Shown here: piece after piece, positions 45,060 through 53,436 of the stretch | Numbering within the stretch: position 1 is the first letter of the stretch | How the letters are laid out: every line of letters starts with the position of its first letter | Assembly (NCBI GenBank): GCA_905480395.1 | Contig: CAJQQE010000053.1 | Coordinates: 1 to 64,000, forward strand | Source: an uncultured Phycisphaerales bacterium | Lineage (GTDB): Bacteria > Planctomycetota > Phycisphaerae > Phycisphaerales > SM1A02 | Length of the DNA: 64,000 bases | Reading direction: 5' to 3' | The notes under the pieces: model-generated | Told to the model about the DNA's origin: nothing | What the model saw: only the letters and a program-made list of their open reading frames with translations | Databases searched by the model: none | Translations under genes and position numbers: made by a program

Positions 45060-48023
45060 ATGCTCCGATCGATCACCCTGTTGGCCGGTGTCACGACTCT
45101 TGCGCTCGCGCCGAGCGCGATGGCTGGATTATCCTCCACGATCTCCGAGGTTCGCACGGCTCAGCCCGGATTGGACGTTGACCAATACGTCGAATTCGTT
45201 GGTACCCCGGGCGACTCGCTGGATGGCTTTCAATTCGTCGTGATCGGCGACCTCGAAGGTGTTTTCCCCCCGGGGCAGAACGGTGGAGTCGAAATCGTCG
45301 TGCAGTTGAGTGGCGTCTTCCCAGCCGACGGCGTCTTCCTGCTCGCCAACGAGAGCTACAGTCTCGGTGATGCCAATCAGGTTGCCAACTTCGATTTCGA
45401 GTCAGGCGAAAATCTGACGATGATTCTGGCCGACGGTTTTTCCGGCCAGGTGGGCGACGATCTTGATGATAATGATGACGGCATCCTGAATCGAAACGCG
45501 ATTGATGTGATTGATTCCGTAGCGGTCCTCGTCGATGCGTTCCCGGACGGGTTCAGCTCCGAGTACTACTACAGCGACAACACCGTTGGGCCGGTTGCCG
45601 GCTTCGCGCCGCTCCATGCCTGGCGTTGCACCGACACGCTGGTCTGGCGACCTGGCACGGATGACATCGGCAGCGACAATGAGACGCCCGGTTTGATCAA
45701 TCCCGACTGTGGAGGCGGTGGCGGTGGTCCCGACGGACTCATCATCAACGAACTCCGCATCGACCATAGTGGTGCCGACATCGACGAATTCTTCGAACTC
45801 AAGGGCGACGCCAATGCATTGCTTGACGGTTACAGCCTGATCGTCATCGGTGACGGCGCGGGCGGCAGTGGCACCATCGAGAATGTTTCCAACCTCGACG
45901 GCTACCAGATGAATTCGAGCGGCTATTTCGTCGGTGCCAAGAGCACCTTCACGCTCGGGATTCCCGACGGAATCTTCGACGATCTCGCCTTTGAGAACAG
46001 TGATACGCTCACCTTCTTCCTCGTCTTCGGGTTTACCGGGGCGATCGGCGACGACCTCGATGTCGATGATGACGGCATGCTCGACGATTATCCCTGGGCC
46101 AAGATCGCCGATGGCGTCACGGTTCTTGAGACCTGTGTCACGCCTCCGACCACGACGGAGTGGGGATATGCGGAGGTCACTGTGCCGCCCAACGGAACGT
46201 ACGTGGCAGCCGGTATCTTCCGATGCGAACCCAGTGGTGACTGGACGATCGGCAGTTTCAGCGACTACGCCACTGAACATACTCCCGGCGTCGACAACAT
46301 CGAATGCGAATCCGTTGGCTGTGGAGGCCTGGCACGAAGTTGCTACATGCCGCAGGACGGTCCGGGCTGCAGCGATATCGTGCTTTGCGAACTCGTCTGC
46401 GAGAGCGACGTGGCCTGCTGCACGAGCGCCTGGGATGTGAACTGTGCAAACTTGGCCGCGAGCTTCTTGCAAGCTGGCGACCCCCCGGTGGTCTCGATCA
46501 ATGAATTCCGCACCAAGCAGCCTGGCACCGACTCAGACGAGTACATCGAGATCATCGGTGATCCTGGTGAAAGTCTCGACGGCCTGAGCGTCCTGTTCAT
46601 CGGGAGCGATGGCTGCGAGCCAAATGGCGTCATTGTGCATCAGTACAACCTTGAGATGCAGACGATTCCTGGCAGCGGTTACTTCGTCATGGGTGATCCC
46701 ACCCTGAGCCTGGGCGCCGGCGCCCCGGACTACGCGATCGATCTCGAATTCATCGATGGCGGAAACCTCACGGTCCTGCTCGCGTGGAACTTCACCGGTG
46801 CCCGAGGCGACGATCTGGATGCCGCCAACACTTGCACCCTCGATACCACACCTTGGGATGCCACGGTCGGCGACATCATCGCGATGATCGGCGACTCCAG
46901 CGGAAACTGCACCTATCTCAACGCGATCGAAGTCGGTCCTGACGATATCTACACGGCGGCCCATGCGTACAAGTGTGCCAGCGGCGAATGGGACTTCAGT
47001 GCCTTTGATCCGGCCCTCGGGTCCGACACGCCAGGCCTTGAAAATCCTGAATGCGGCGCGCCCCCGATCCTCTGTGGCGAACCCACTGCGGGCGACTGCT
47101 TTGAAGTCGGCGTTGCCGGTTGTGACGACGAGATTTGTTGCAACCTCGTCACCATGATCGACCCATTCTGCGCCACCGATTCCTGGGACGAAACATGTGT
47201 CTCCCATGCGATCAACTCTTGCCTGCCAATCGGTAAGCAGGCTCCCGACCTCAAGATCTCCGAGATCCGCACTGATCAACCAGGTTTGGACCTCGATGAG
47301 TACATCGAAGTCAAGGGCGCGCCAGGCACCTCGCTTGATGGTGTCACGGTTCTGGTGGTCGGCGATGGTGCCGGCGGCTGCGGTAGCCTCGAAGTCGCGG
47401 TGCCCCTCGGTGGCACTTCAATCGGAGGGAACGGGGTGAGCCTCGTCAACACCGAAACCTTTATGTTGGCGACCTCGGGTTCGGTTCGTCGTTTCAGTTT
47501 CGAGAATAGCGACAACCTGACCTTCTTCTTGGTCTTTGGCTTCATGGGTGAATCGGGCATGGATCTCGACACCGATGACGACGGCGTCCTCGATGTCACC
47601 CCGTGGACCAGCTTGATCGACTCTGTGAGCCTCATCGAAACCGACGTGGTTCCCGAAGAAGGCGACTGTTACTACTCCAGCACCGTGGTCGGACCAGATA
47701 TCGACATTGATGAGAATGCCTTCGCGCCGGCCCAGGCTTGGACCTGCGACGACACGGGGGCCTGGAACATCGGCACTTACGATCCGCTCAGCGAAGATCC
47801 TCCGGCCGCCGACACCCCAGGCATGGAAAACCCCGAATGCGGTGGCGGACCAGATTGCCCTGGAGACTTCAACGATGACGGCGTCGTTGATGGTGCCGAC
47901 TTCGGTTCACTCCTCGCCGCATGGGGCATCTGCGGTAGCTGCCCCGAAGATCTGAATGGCGATGGCGAAGTGAGCGGCGCCGATGTCGGACTCCTGCTTT
48001 CCTTGTGGGGCAACTGTCCCTGA
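45060..48023 (+). CDS. Secreted multidomain protein: four lamin-tail-like repeats, Cys-rich modules and GC-type dockerin
   Basis: A 987-residue exported protein. The signal peptide ends near SAMA. Four homologous domains begin ISEVRTAQPGLDVDQYVEFV, INELRIDHSGADIDEFFELK, INEFRTKQPGTDSDEYIEII and ISEIRTDQPGLDLDEYIEVK, the pattern of lamin-tail (LTD) domains, each with DxDxDD-type calcium-like loops (DDLDDNDDG and similar). Two cysteine-rich modules with a WDxxC core separate them (about 420-460 and 680-730). The last 55 residues are two dockerin-like loops, DFNDDGVVDGADFGSLLAAW and DLNGDGEVSGADVGLLLSLW, each preceded by Cys. Surface attachment through these loops is inferred. The function is unknown. 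Confidence 0.82.
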   Translation: MLRSITLLAGVTTLALAPSAMAGLSSTISEVRTAQPGLDVDQYVEFVGTPGDSLDGFQFVVIGDLEGVFPPGQNGGVEIVVQLSGVFPADGVFLLANESYSLGDANQVANFDFESGENLTMILADGFSGQVGDDLDDNDDGILNRNAIDVIDSVAVLVDAFPDGFSSEYYYSDNTVGPVAGFAPLHAWRCTDTLVWRPGTDDIGSDNETPGLINPDCGGGGGGPDGLIINELRIDHSGADIDEFFELKGDANALLDGYSLIVIGDGAGGSGTIENVSNLDGYQMNSSGYFVGAKSTFTLGIPDGIFDDLAFENSDTLTFFLVFGFTGAIGDDLDVDDDGMLDDYPWAKIADGVTVLETCVTPPTTTEWGYAEVTVPPNGTYVAAGIFRCEPSGDWTIGSFSDYATEHTPGVDNIECESVGCGGLARSCYMPQDGPGCSDIVLCELVCESDVACCTSAWDVNCANLAASFLQAGDPPVVSINEFRTKQPGTDSDEYIEIIGDPGESLDGLSVLFIGSDGCEPNGVIVHQYNLEMQTIPGSGYFVMGDPTLSLGAGAPDYAIDLEFIDGGNLTVLLAWNFTGARGDDLDAANTCTLDTTPWDATVGDIIAMIGDSSGNCTYLNAIEVGPDDIYTAAHAYKCASGEWDFSAFDPALGSDTPGLENPECGAPPILCGEPTAGDCFEVGVAGCDDEICCNLVTMIDPFCATDSWDETCVSHAINSCLPIGKQAPDLKISEIRTDQPGLDLDEYIEVKGAPGTSLDGVTVLVVGDGAGGCGSLEVAVPLGGTSIGGNGVSLVNTETFMLATSGSVRRFSFENSDNLTFFLVFGFMGESGMDLDTDDDGVLDVTPWTSLIDSVSLIETDVVPEEGDCYYSSTVVGPDIDIDENAFAPAQAWTCDDTGAWNIGTYDPLSEDPPAADTPGMENPECGGGPDCPGDFNDDGVVDGADFGSLLAAWGICGSCPEDLNGDGEVSGADVGLLLSLWGNCP

Positions 48024-48054
48024 TCGACCTTGAAGTTCCTTTGTTTGTTCTTTC

Positions 48055-48080
48055 GCCGGGCGGTCGTGTGACCGCCCGGC
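48055..48080. other. Strong hairpin after the first dockerin gene
   Basis: GCCGGGCGGTC at 48055-48065 pairs perfectly with GACCGCCCGGC at 48070-48080. The plus strand continues AATAATCG without a T-tract, so termination is less sure than at the related hairpin 50228-50264. Confidence 0.55.
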
Positions 48081-48221
48081 AATAATCGAGAGTATCGGAT
48101 GGACGAATGTGGCCCATTCATCAATTGTGTCTTCGTGCGTACGTTCGGCGGGTTCAAGATCCAAGCCAATTCGTCCTTTGATCTGAACGCCGTATTTTGA
48201 GTTCTTTGGAGATTTAGAGAT

Positions 48222-50198
48222 ATGTATCGAGCCATCTATTCACTTGCCGGTGCAACCGGCCTCCTGCTCACCGCAGGACTGCATGCCCAGACATGCGATA
48301 CCGTTCTGAACACCGGCAGTCTCGATGTCACCCAAGGTGGTGTCGCCTGTCAAATAGGTGGATTCTCCACGACCAACTTCTACGCGAAGAGCTACGACCT
48401 GAGCGTCCTTCTTCCCGGTGAAGACTTCGAACTCAGTTGCATCGAGTTCGGTGCGACCAACAGCGGACTGGCCCTTGCGGGCGGAGTCACCGTGTACCTC
48501 GATACCGACGGCGGCGCCCCACAAGCTCCGGGAATCGACCTCGAAGAAGTGGGCTCCGTGGACTTCGAACTTCCCCAGGCCGCAAACGTGCTGTATCAGG
48601 TGTCCTTCGATCCACCCCTCTGCCTCGCGGCCGACGGTGTCTATGTGATCGAGCTGTTTCTCCCCGCCTCAACCGACGGATTCGCGTCCATGGCCGGCAA
48701 CACCGGCCCGGACGAGCAGGCCTACATCCGCACCGACGACTGCAACCTTGAAACCTTCGTGTCCTACGGTTCCATCGGCTACGCGACCCAGTTCTGGGCC
48801 CAGCAGCTCATCGGCGAGACTGGATGCGACGGCGTCGTCTGTGACTGTTACACCGGCAGCGACTGCTTCGTGCCGCACGAAGAACCCGGCTGCGATGATC
48901 CCGTCTGCAGTGCCACGGTCTGCGGCTTCGACCAGTTCTGCTGCGACGTGACCTGGGACGAAACTTGCGCGGGACTGGCCGAGATCTACTGTGGCTTGAC
49001 CGGATTCCCCTGCGACTTCCCGAGCGCCAACCTCGAGGAGACCGAGGCCTGTGGTGAAGACACCAACGGCGGTTGCAACATGGATGTCCCCGCATTCGAG
49101 TCGATCTCGATCGGAGACACCGTCGCCGGCACCTACTTCTTGGACGAAGCCGCCGTCGTCCGCGACACCGACTGGTACGAGTTCACGATCACCGAACGAT
49201 CGATCGTCACCTGGACGATCTGGAGTCGGGTCGAGGTAACCAGCCTCCTCATCAACGACCAGTGTGGCGATGATCTGCTCTCGATCGTCGGAGTAGGCTC
49301 CGGCGACTGCCCGAGCGTGAACACCGCGTGCCTCGAGGCCGGAACCTACCGTGCATTCGTCGCACCGGCCGTCGACGCAGACCTCCCGTGCGATCTCCCG
49401 GAATACCCGGGATACGTCGCATCTCTCGAAGCCGAACCCACGGACGGTTGTCCCGGATTCGACGAGTGCGCCGGAGGCGCGGAAGCCATCAGTCCCAACT
49501 CGGATCTGACATTGATTGGTAACGGCGTCAGTTGTCAAGCAGGCGGAATCACCTTCGAGAACACCTGGGCGGTCACCCTCGACATGGCCTCCGGCTCCAC
49601 CGGTGGCTTTGACGTCTCGGTGTCGTGCGTCTCCTTCGGCGTGGACAACACCGGATCCACCGTGCCCACCCTCGTCCAGCTCTGGATCGACACTGACGGT
49701 GGCGATCCGGTCGAGCCCGGTGTCGATCTCGAACTGATCGGAACCCGGGAGACGGTCGGCGTGACGGGCCGGAACCTCCAGCGAGCATCGTTCGATCCCC
49801 CGATCTGCGTTCCTGCCGACAGTCAGCTGGTGATCAGCATGTCGATGGAGGCCAGCACCAACGGGTTCGCGAGCTTCGGGGCGAACGACCTCCCCTCGGA
49901 GAGCTCGACCTACATCATCAGCGCCGATTGCGGCACGACGACGTTCACGAAGCTGGAAGACCTCGGTTTCCCGGACTACAACTGGGTCGTGGATCTCGAA
50001 GCCGACCTCGAATGCGGCGGTGGCAGCGACTGCCCCGGCGATTTCAACGATGACGGCCTGATCAACGGTGCGGACTTCGGTTCGCTGCTCGCCGCCTGGG
50101 GCCTCTGTTCAGGATGCCCTGAGGATCTGAACGGCGATGGCGAGGTCAGCGGTGCCGATGTCGGCCTGCTCCTGTCCCTGTGGGGCTCCTGCCCCTGA
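48222..50198 (+). CDS. Secreted Cys-rich protein with GC-type dockerin, tandem copy 1
   Basis: A 658-residue exported protein. The signal peptide ends near LHA-QTC. Two related beta domains (about 25-200 and 425-590) both contain a YLDTDGG/WIDTDGG loop followed by PGxDLExxGS. Between them come a Cys-rich module (CFVPHEEPGCDD...FCCDVTWDETC, about 215-260) and a bacterial pre-peptidase C-terminal-like domain (DTDWYEFTITERSIVTWTIW, about 310-400). Two dockerin-like calcium loops end the protein. The gene at 50400 is a close paralogue, and the Cys-rich module also occurs in the product of 45060-48023. The function is unknown; surface or extracellular location is inferred. Confidence 0.82.
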   Translation: MYRAIYSLAGATGLLLTAGLHAQTCDTVLNTGSLDVTQGGVACQIGGFSTTNFYAKSYDLSVLLPGEDFELSCIEFGATNSGLALAGGVTVYLDTDGGAPQAPGIDLEEVGSVDFELPQAANVLYQVSFDPPLCLAADGVYVIELFLPASTDGFASMAGNTGPDEQAYIRTDDCNLETFVSYGSIGYATQFWAQQLIGETGCDGVVCDCYTGSDCFVPHEEPGCDDPVCSATVCGFDQFCCDVTWDETCAGLAEIYCGLTGFPCDFPSANLEETEACGEDTNGGCNMDVPAFESISIGDTVAGTYFLDEAAVVRDTDWYEFTITERSIVTWTIWSRVEVTSLLINDQCGDDLLSIVGVGSGDCPSVNTACLEAGTYRAFVAPAVDADLPCDLPEYPGYVASLEAEPTDGCPGFDECAGGAEAISPNSDLTLIGNGVSCQAGGITFENTWAVTLDMASGSTGGFDVSVSCVSFGVDNTGSTVPTLVQLWIDTDGGDPVEPGVDLELIGTRETVGVTGRNLQRASFDPPICVPADSQLVISMSMEASTNGFASFGANDLPSESSTYIISADCGTTTFTKLEDLGFPDYNWVVDLEADLECGGGSDCPGDFNDDGLINGADFGSLLAAWGLCSGCPEDLNGDGEVSGADVGLLLSLWGSCP

Positions 50199-50227
50199 TA
50201 CGGACACCTCTTCGTCTCATAACCTCA

Positions 50228-50264
50228 AGCCGGGCGGTCAACGGACCGCCCGGCTTTCTTTTTT
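50228..50264 (+). terminator. Rho-independent terminator between the tandem dockerin genes
   Basis: AGCCGGGCGGTC at 50228-50239 pairs with GACCGCCCGGCT at 50244-50255, followed by TTCTTTTTT. The stem core is the same sequence as the hairpin at 48055-48080. Confidence 0.9.
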
Positions 50265-50399
50265 GAGCGTGGGATCGAGGTACCCGGACGGATCGACGCG
50301 AGTTCACTGTCTTTTGGGTGCAATTCGATGATTGAGAAGTAGAATCGAGTCAATCCCAACTGCTCACAGATTCCCCCCCTTACTCGGAGATGAAGAGAA

Positions 50400-52370
50400 A
50401 TGCGTCGATCCATTCATTCGCTCGCCGGTGCAACCGGCCTCCTGCTCACCGCAGGACTGCATGCCCAGACATGCGATACCGTTCTGAACACCGGCAATCT
50501 CGATGTCACCCAGGGTGGTGTCTCGTGCGCCGCTGATGGAATCACCACGAACAACTTCTACGCCAAGAGCTACGACCTCAGCGTCCTTCTCCCCGGCGAA
50601 GACTTTGAACTCAGCTGCATCGAATTCGGTGCGACCAACAGCGGACTGGCCCTTGCGGGCGGAGTCACCGTCTATCTCGATACCGACGGCGGCGCGCCTC
50701 AGGCACCGGGCATCGACCTCGAAGAAGTGGCCAGCGTGGACTTCGAACTTCCCCAGGCCGGCAACCTGCTCTACCAGGTGTCATTCGATCCGCCACTCTG
50801 CCTCGCGGCAGACGGTGTCTATGTGATCGAGCTCTTCCTCCCCGCCTCGACGGACGGCTTCGCATCCATCGCCGGCAACGTCGGGCCGGACGACCAGGCC
50901 TACATTCGCACCGACGACTGCGGTCTTGCGACCTACGTGTCCTACGAGTCGATCGGATTTCCGACTCAGTTCTGGGCCCAGCAGCTCATCGGCGAAGCCG
51001 GCTGCGACGGCGTCGTCTGTGACTGCTACACCGGCAGCGACTGTTTCATCCCGCACGAAGAACCCGGCTGCGATGATCCCATCTGTACTGCCACGGTCTG
51101 TAGCTTCGACCAGTTCTGCTGCGACGTGACCTGGGACGAAACCTGCGCGGGCCTGGCCGACGCCTACTGTGGCGTGACCGGATTCCCCTGCGATTTCCCG
51201 AGCGCGAACCTGCAGGAAACCGAAGCCTGTGGTGAAGACACCAATGGTGGTTGCAACATGGACGTTCCGGCGTTCGAATCGATCTCGGTCGGAGACACCG
51301 TCGCTGGCACCTACTTCACCGATGAAGCCGCCGACGTCCGCGACACCGACTGGTACGAATTCACGATCACCGAGCGATCGATCGTCACCTGGACGATCTG
51401 GAGCCGGGTCACGGTCGACAACTTCATCATCAACGACCAGTGTGGTGATCTGCTCTCGATCGTCTCAGTAGGCTCCGGCGACTGCCCGAGCGTGAACACC
51501 GCATGCCTCGATGCCGGAACCTACCGTGCATTCGTCGCACCGGTCGTCGACGGAAACCTCCCGTGCGATCTCCCGGAATTCCCCGAGTACGTTGCCTCGC
51601 TCGAAGCCGAACCCACGGACGGCTGTCCCGGATTCGACGAGTGTGCCGGGGGCTCCGAATCAATCAGCCCCAACTCTGATCTCGCATTGACCGCGGGTGG
51701 CATCAGTTGTGCCGCTGGTGGGATCACGACAGAGAACACCTGGGCCGTCACCCTTGATCTGGCAGCTGGATCAACTGGCGGCTCCGACGTTTCCGTCTCT
51801 TGTGTCTCGTTTGGCGTGGACAATGGCGGTTCGGAAGTTCCGACCCTCGTTCAGCTCTGGATCGATACCGATGGCGGCGAACCGGTTGAGCCGGGCGTCG
51901 ATCTGGAATTGATCGGAACTCGCGAAACGGTCAGCGTGACCGGGCAGAATCTGCAACGAGCGTCGTTCGATCCCCCGATCTGCGTTCCTGCAGACAGCCA
52001 GCTGGTGGTGAGCCTGAGCATGGAACCGAGTGCGGACGGTTTCGCAAGCTTCGGCGGCAACAACCTCCCATCAGAGAGTTCGACGTACATTCTCAGTGCC
52101 TCATGTGGCCTCGCGACGTTCACCAAGTTGGAAGACATCGGCTTCCCCGATGTCAATTGGGTCGTCGATCTTGAAGCAGATCTGGGTTGCGACGGTGGTG
52201 GTTGCACGGGCGACTTCAACGACGATGGTGTCATTGATGGAGCCGACTTCGGATACATTCTGGCCGCGTGGGGTCCCTGCCCCGGCTGCCCGGAGGATCT
52301 TGACGGGAACGGTACCGTCAACGGCGCGGACGTCGGCCTGCTGCTTGCAGTCTGGGGCCCCTGCCCCTGA
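50400..52370 (+). CDS. Secreted Cys-rich protein with GC-type dockerin, tandem copy 2
   Basis: A 656-residue paralogue of the product of 48222-50198, with the same signal peptide, beta domain, Cys-rich module, pre-peptidase-like domain, second beta domain and two dockerin loops. I estimate identity above 80 percent by eye along the whole length. The dockerin end differs most: its loops read DFNDDGVIDGADFGYILAAW and DLDGNGTVNGADVGLLLAVW, and the spacer has PCPGC in place of ICGSC or LCSGC. The first 70 coding bases after the signal start are almost identical to copy 1 at the nucleotide level. Confidence 0.82.
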   Translation: MRRSIHSLAGATGLLLTAGLHAQTCDTVLNTGNLDVTQGGVSCAADGITTNNFYAKSYDLSVLLPGEDFELSCIEFGATNSGLALAGGVTVYLDTDGGAPQAPGIDLEEVASVDFELPQAGNLLYQVSFDPPLCLAADGVYVIELFLPASTDGFASIAGNVGPDDQAYIRTDDCGLATYVSYESIGFPTQFWAQQLIGEAGCDGVVCDCYTGSDCFIPHEEPGCDDPICTATVCSFDQFCCDVTWDETCAGLADAYCGVTGFPCDFPSANLQETEACGEDTNGGCNMDVPAFESISVGDTVAGTYFTDEAADVRDTDWYEFTITERSIVTWTIWSRVTVDNFIINDQCGDLLSIVSVGSGDCPSVNTACLDAGTYRAFVAPVVDGNLPCDLPEFPEYVASLEAEPTDGCPGFDECAGGSESISPNSDLALTAGGISCAAGGITTENTWAVTLDLAAGSTGGSDVSVSCVSFGVDNGGSEVPTLVQLWIDTDGGEPVEPGVDLELIGTRETVSVTGQNLQRASFDPPICVPADSQLVVSLSMEPSADGFASFGGNNLPSESSTYILSASCGLATFTKLEDIGFPDVNWVVDLEADLGCDGGGCTGDFNDDGVIDGADFGYILAAWGPCPGCPEDLDGNGTVNGADVGLLLAVWGPCP

Positions 52371-52427
52371 TTCGGCATCGAACGCATGATCCATCAGATG
52401 CATCTGCATCTGAGTGAATAAGAACCC

Positions 52428-52466
52428 TCACGGGGCGGCCTTCGGGTCGCCCCGTGATTCTTTCTC
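52428..52466 (+). terminator. Rho-independent terminator of the dockerin gene at 50400
   Basis: TCACGGGGCGGCC at 52428-52440 pairs with GGTCGCCCCGTGA at 52445-52457 across a TTCG loop, followed by TTCTTTCTC. It also argues that mlaE starts after this point, not at the in-frame ATG at 52414. Confidence 0.88.
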
Positions 52467-52509
52467 AAGGAACGCCCACGACGCTCGCATCCGCCGTACC
52501 CTGCACAAA

Positions 52510-53361
52510 ATGTCCTCGAGAACCGTTCCGATGATCCTGTTTCTTCCCGCCTCTATCGGCGACTGGCTGGTGCGAATGCTCGCCCCGGTCGGCGCGTTCA
52601 CGCGGTTTGCGCTCTCCGTCGTCGGCTGGACTCTTGCCAGCCCCGGGACCTGGCTCAATCGTCGAAGAATCGCGCCGCCGATCTTCACGGTCGGCGTGGC
52701 GAGTATTCCGGTCGTCGCCACCACCGGAATGTTCATCGGCATGATTCTCGCCCTCGAAGGCTTCGCCCAGTTCAACGCCATTGGCATGGCCGATCGCATG
52801 GGTGGAATCATCAATTCCAGTGTCGTCAAACAGATCGGGCCAGTCCTGGCCGCGGTCATGGTTGCTGGCCGGGTCGGCGGGGCGCTCGCCGCAGAACTTG
52901 GCACCATGCGAGTCACCGAACAACTCGATGCCATGCAGGCGATGTCCGTCGATCCAATCCGGAATCTCGTGGTGCCCCGATTCGTCGCCTGTGTGGTGAT
53001 GACGCCGATTCTCACCATGTATTCCAATGCCCTCGGGGTTTGGGGAGCATGGGCGATTCTGACTGGCCTCTTCGAGGTCAACACCGCCGATTACTGGTAC
53101 TACACAGGCTTGGTCGTTCACTGGTGGGACCCTTTCGCGGGGCTCCTCAAGAGTGTCTTCTTCGGTGCCGCCATCGGGCTGATCTCATGCTGGCGAGGAT
53201 TCACGTGTGCGGGTGGCGCCAGCGGCGTCGGCCGGGCTGCAACCAGTGCTTTTGTCACCAGTTTCTTGGCGATCATCGTGATCAATCTGGTACTCGCCAG
53301 CTTCCTGAATGACCTCTACTACGTGCTCTTCCCCACCGGGATCCGTTCGGTCCTCGGTTGA
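52510..53361 (+). CDS. mlaE: ABC transporter permease, MlaE type
   Basis: The membrane subunit of an MCE/Mla lipid transporter, about 283 residues. The family core is clear: TTGMFIGMILALEGFAQFN, VLAAVMVAGRVGGALAAELG, TMRVTEQLDAMQAMSVDPIR and LVVPRFVACVVMTPILTMYS, then the later helices with CWRGFTCAGGASGVGRA. ATG 52510 or 52531 is the likely start, both without a strong ribosome site. It stands 27 kb from mlaF and mlaD, which have no permease gene next to them, so the three probably form one complex. Confidence 0.88.
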   Translation: MSSRTVPMILFLPASIGDWLVRMLAPVGAFTRFALSVVGWTLASPGTWLNRRRIAPPIFTVGVASIPVVATTGMFIGMILALEGFAQFNAIGMADRMGGIINSSVVKQIGPVLAAVMVAGRVGGALAAELGTMRVTEQLDAMQAMSVDPIRNLVVPRFVACVVMTPILTMYSNALGVWGAWAILTGLFEVNTADYWYYTGLVVHWWDPFAGLLKSVFFGAAIGLISCWRGFTCAGGASGVGRAATSAFVTSFLAIIVINLVLASFLNDLYYVLFPTGIRSVLG

Positions 53362-53436
53362 ACCCTTGGAACAGGTTGAGCGGGCGATGCGAATACGAGT
53401 GCGGGCCGTCGACGTGCACCGTGCAGGAGAATCACC

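Noticed and set aside
45402-46472. 356-codon minus-strand frame inside the first dockerin gene
   Set aside because: Mirror of Asp/Gly-rich codons on the coding strand; the coding strand has a signal peptide and repeated domains.
52414-52509. N-terminal extension of mlaE to the ATG at 52414
   Set aside because: It would start upstream of the terminator at 52428-52466, and the translated extension has no similarity to the family.
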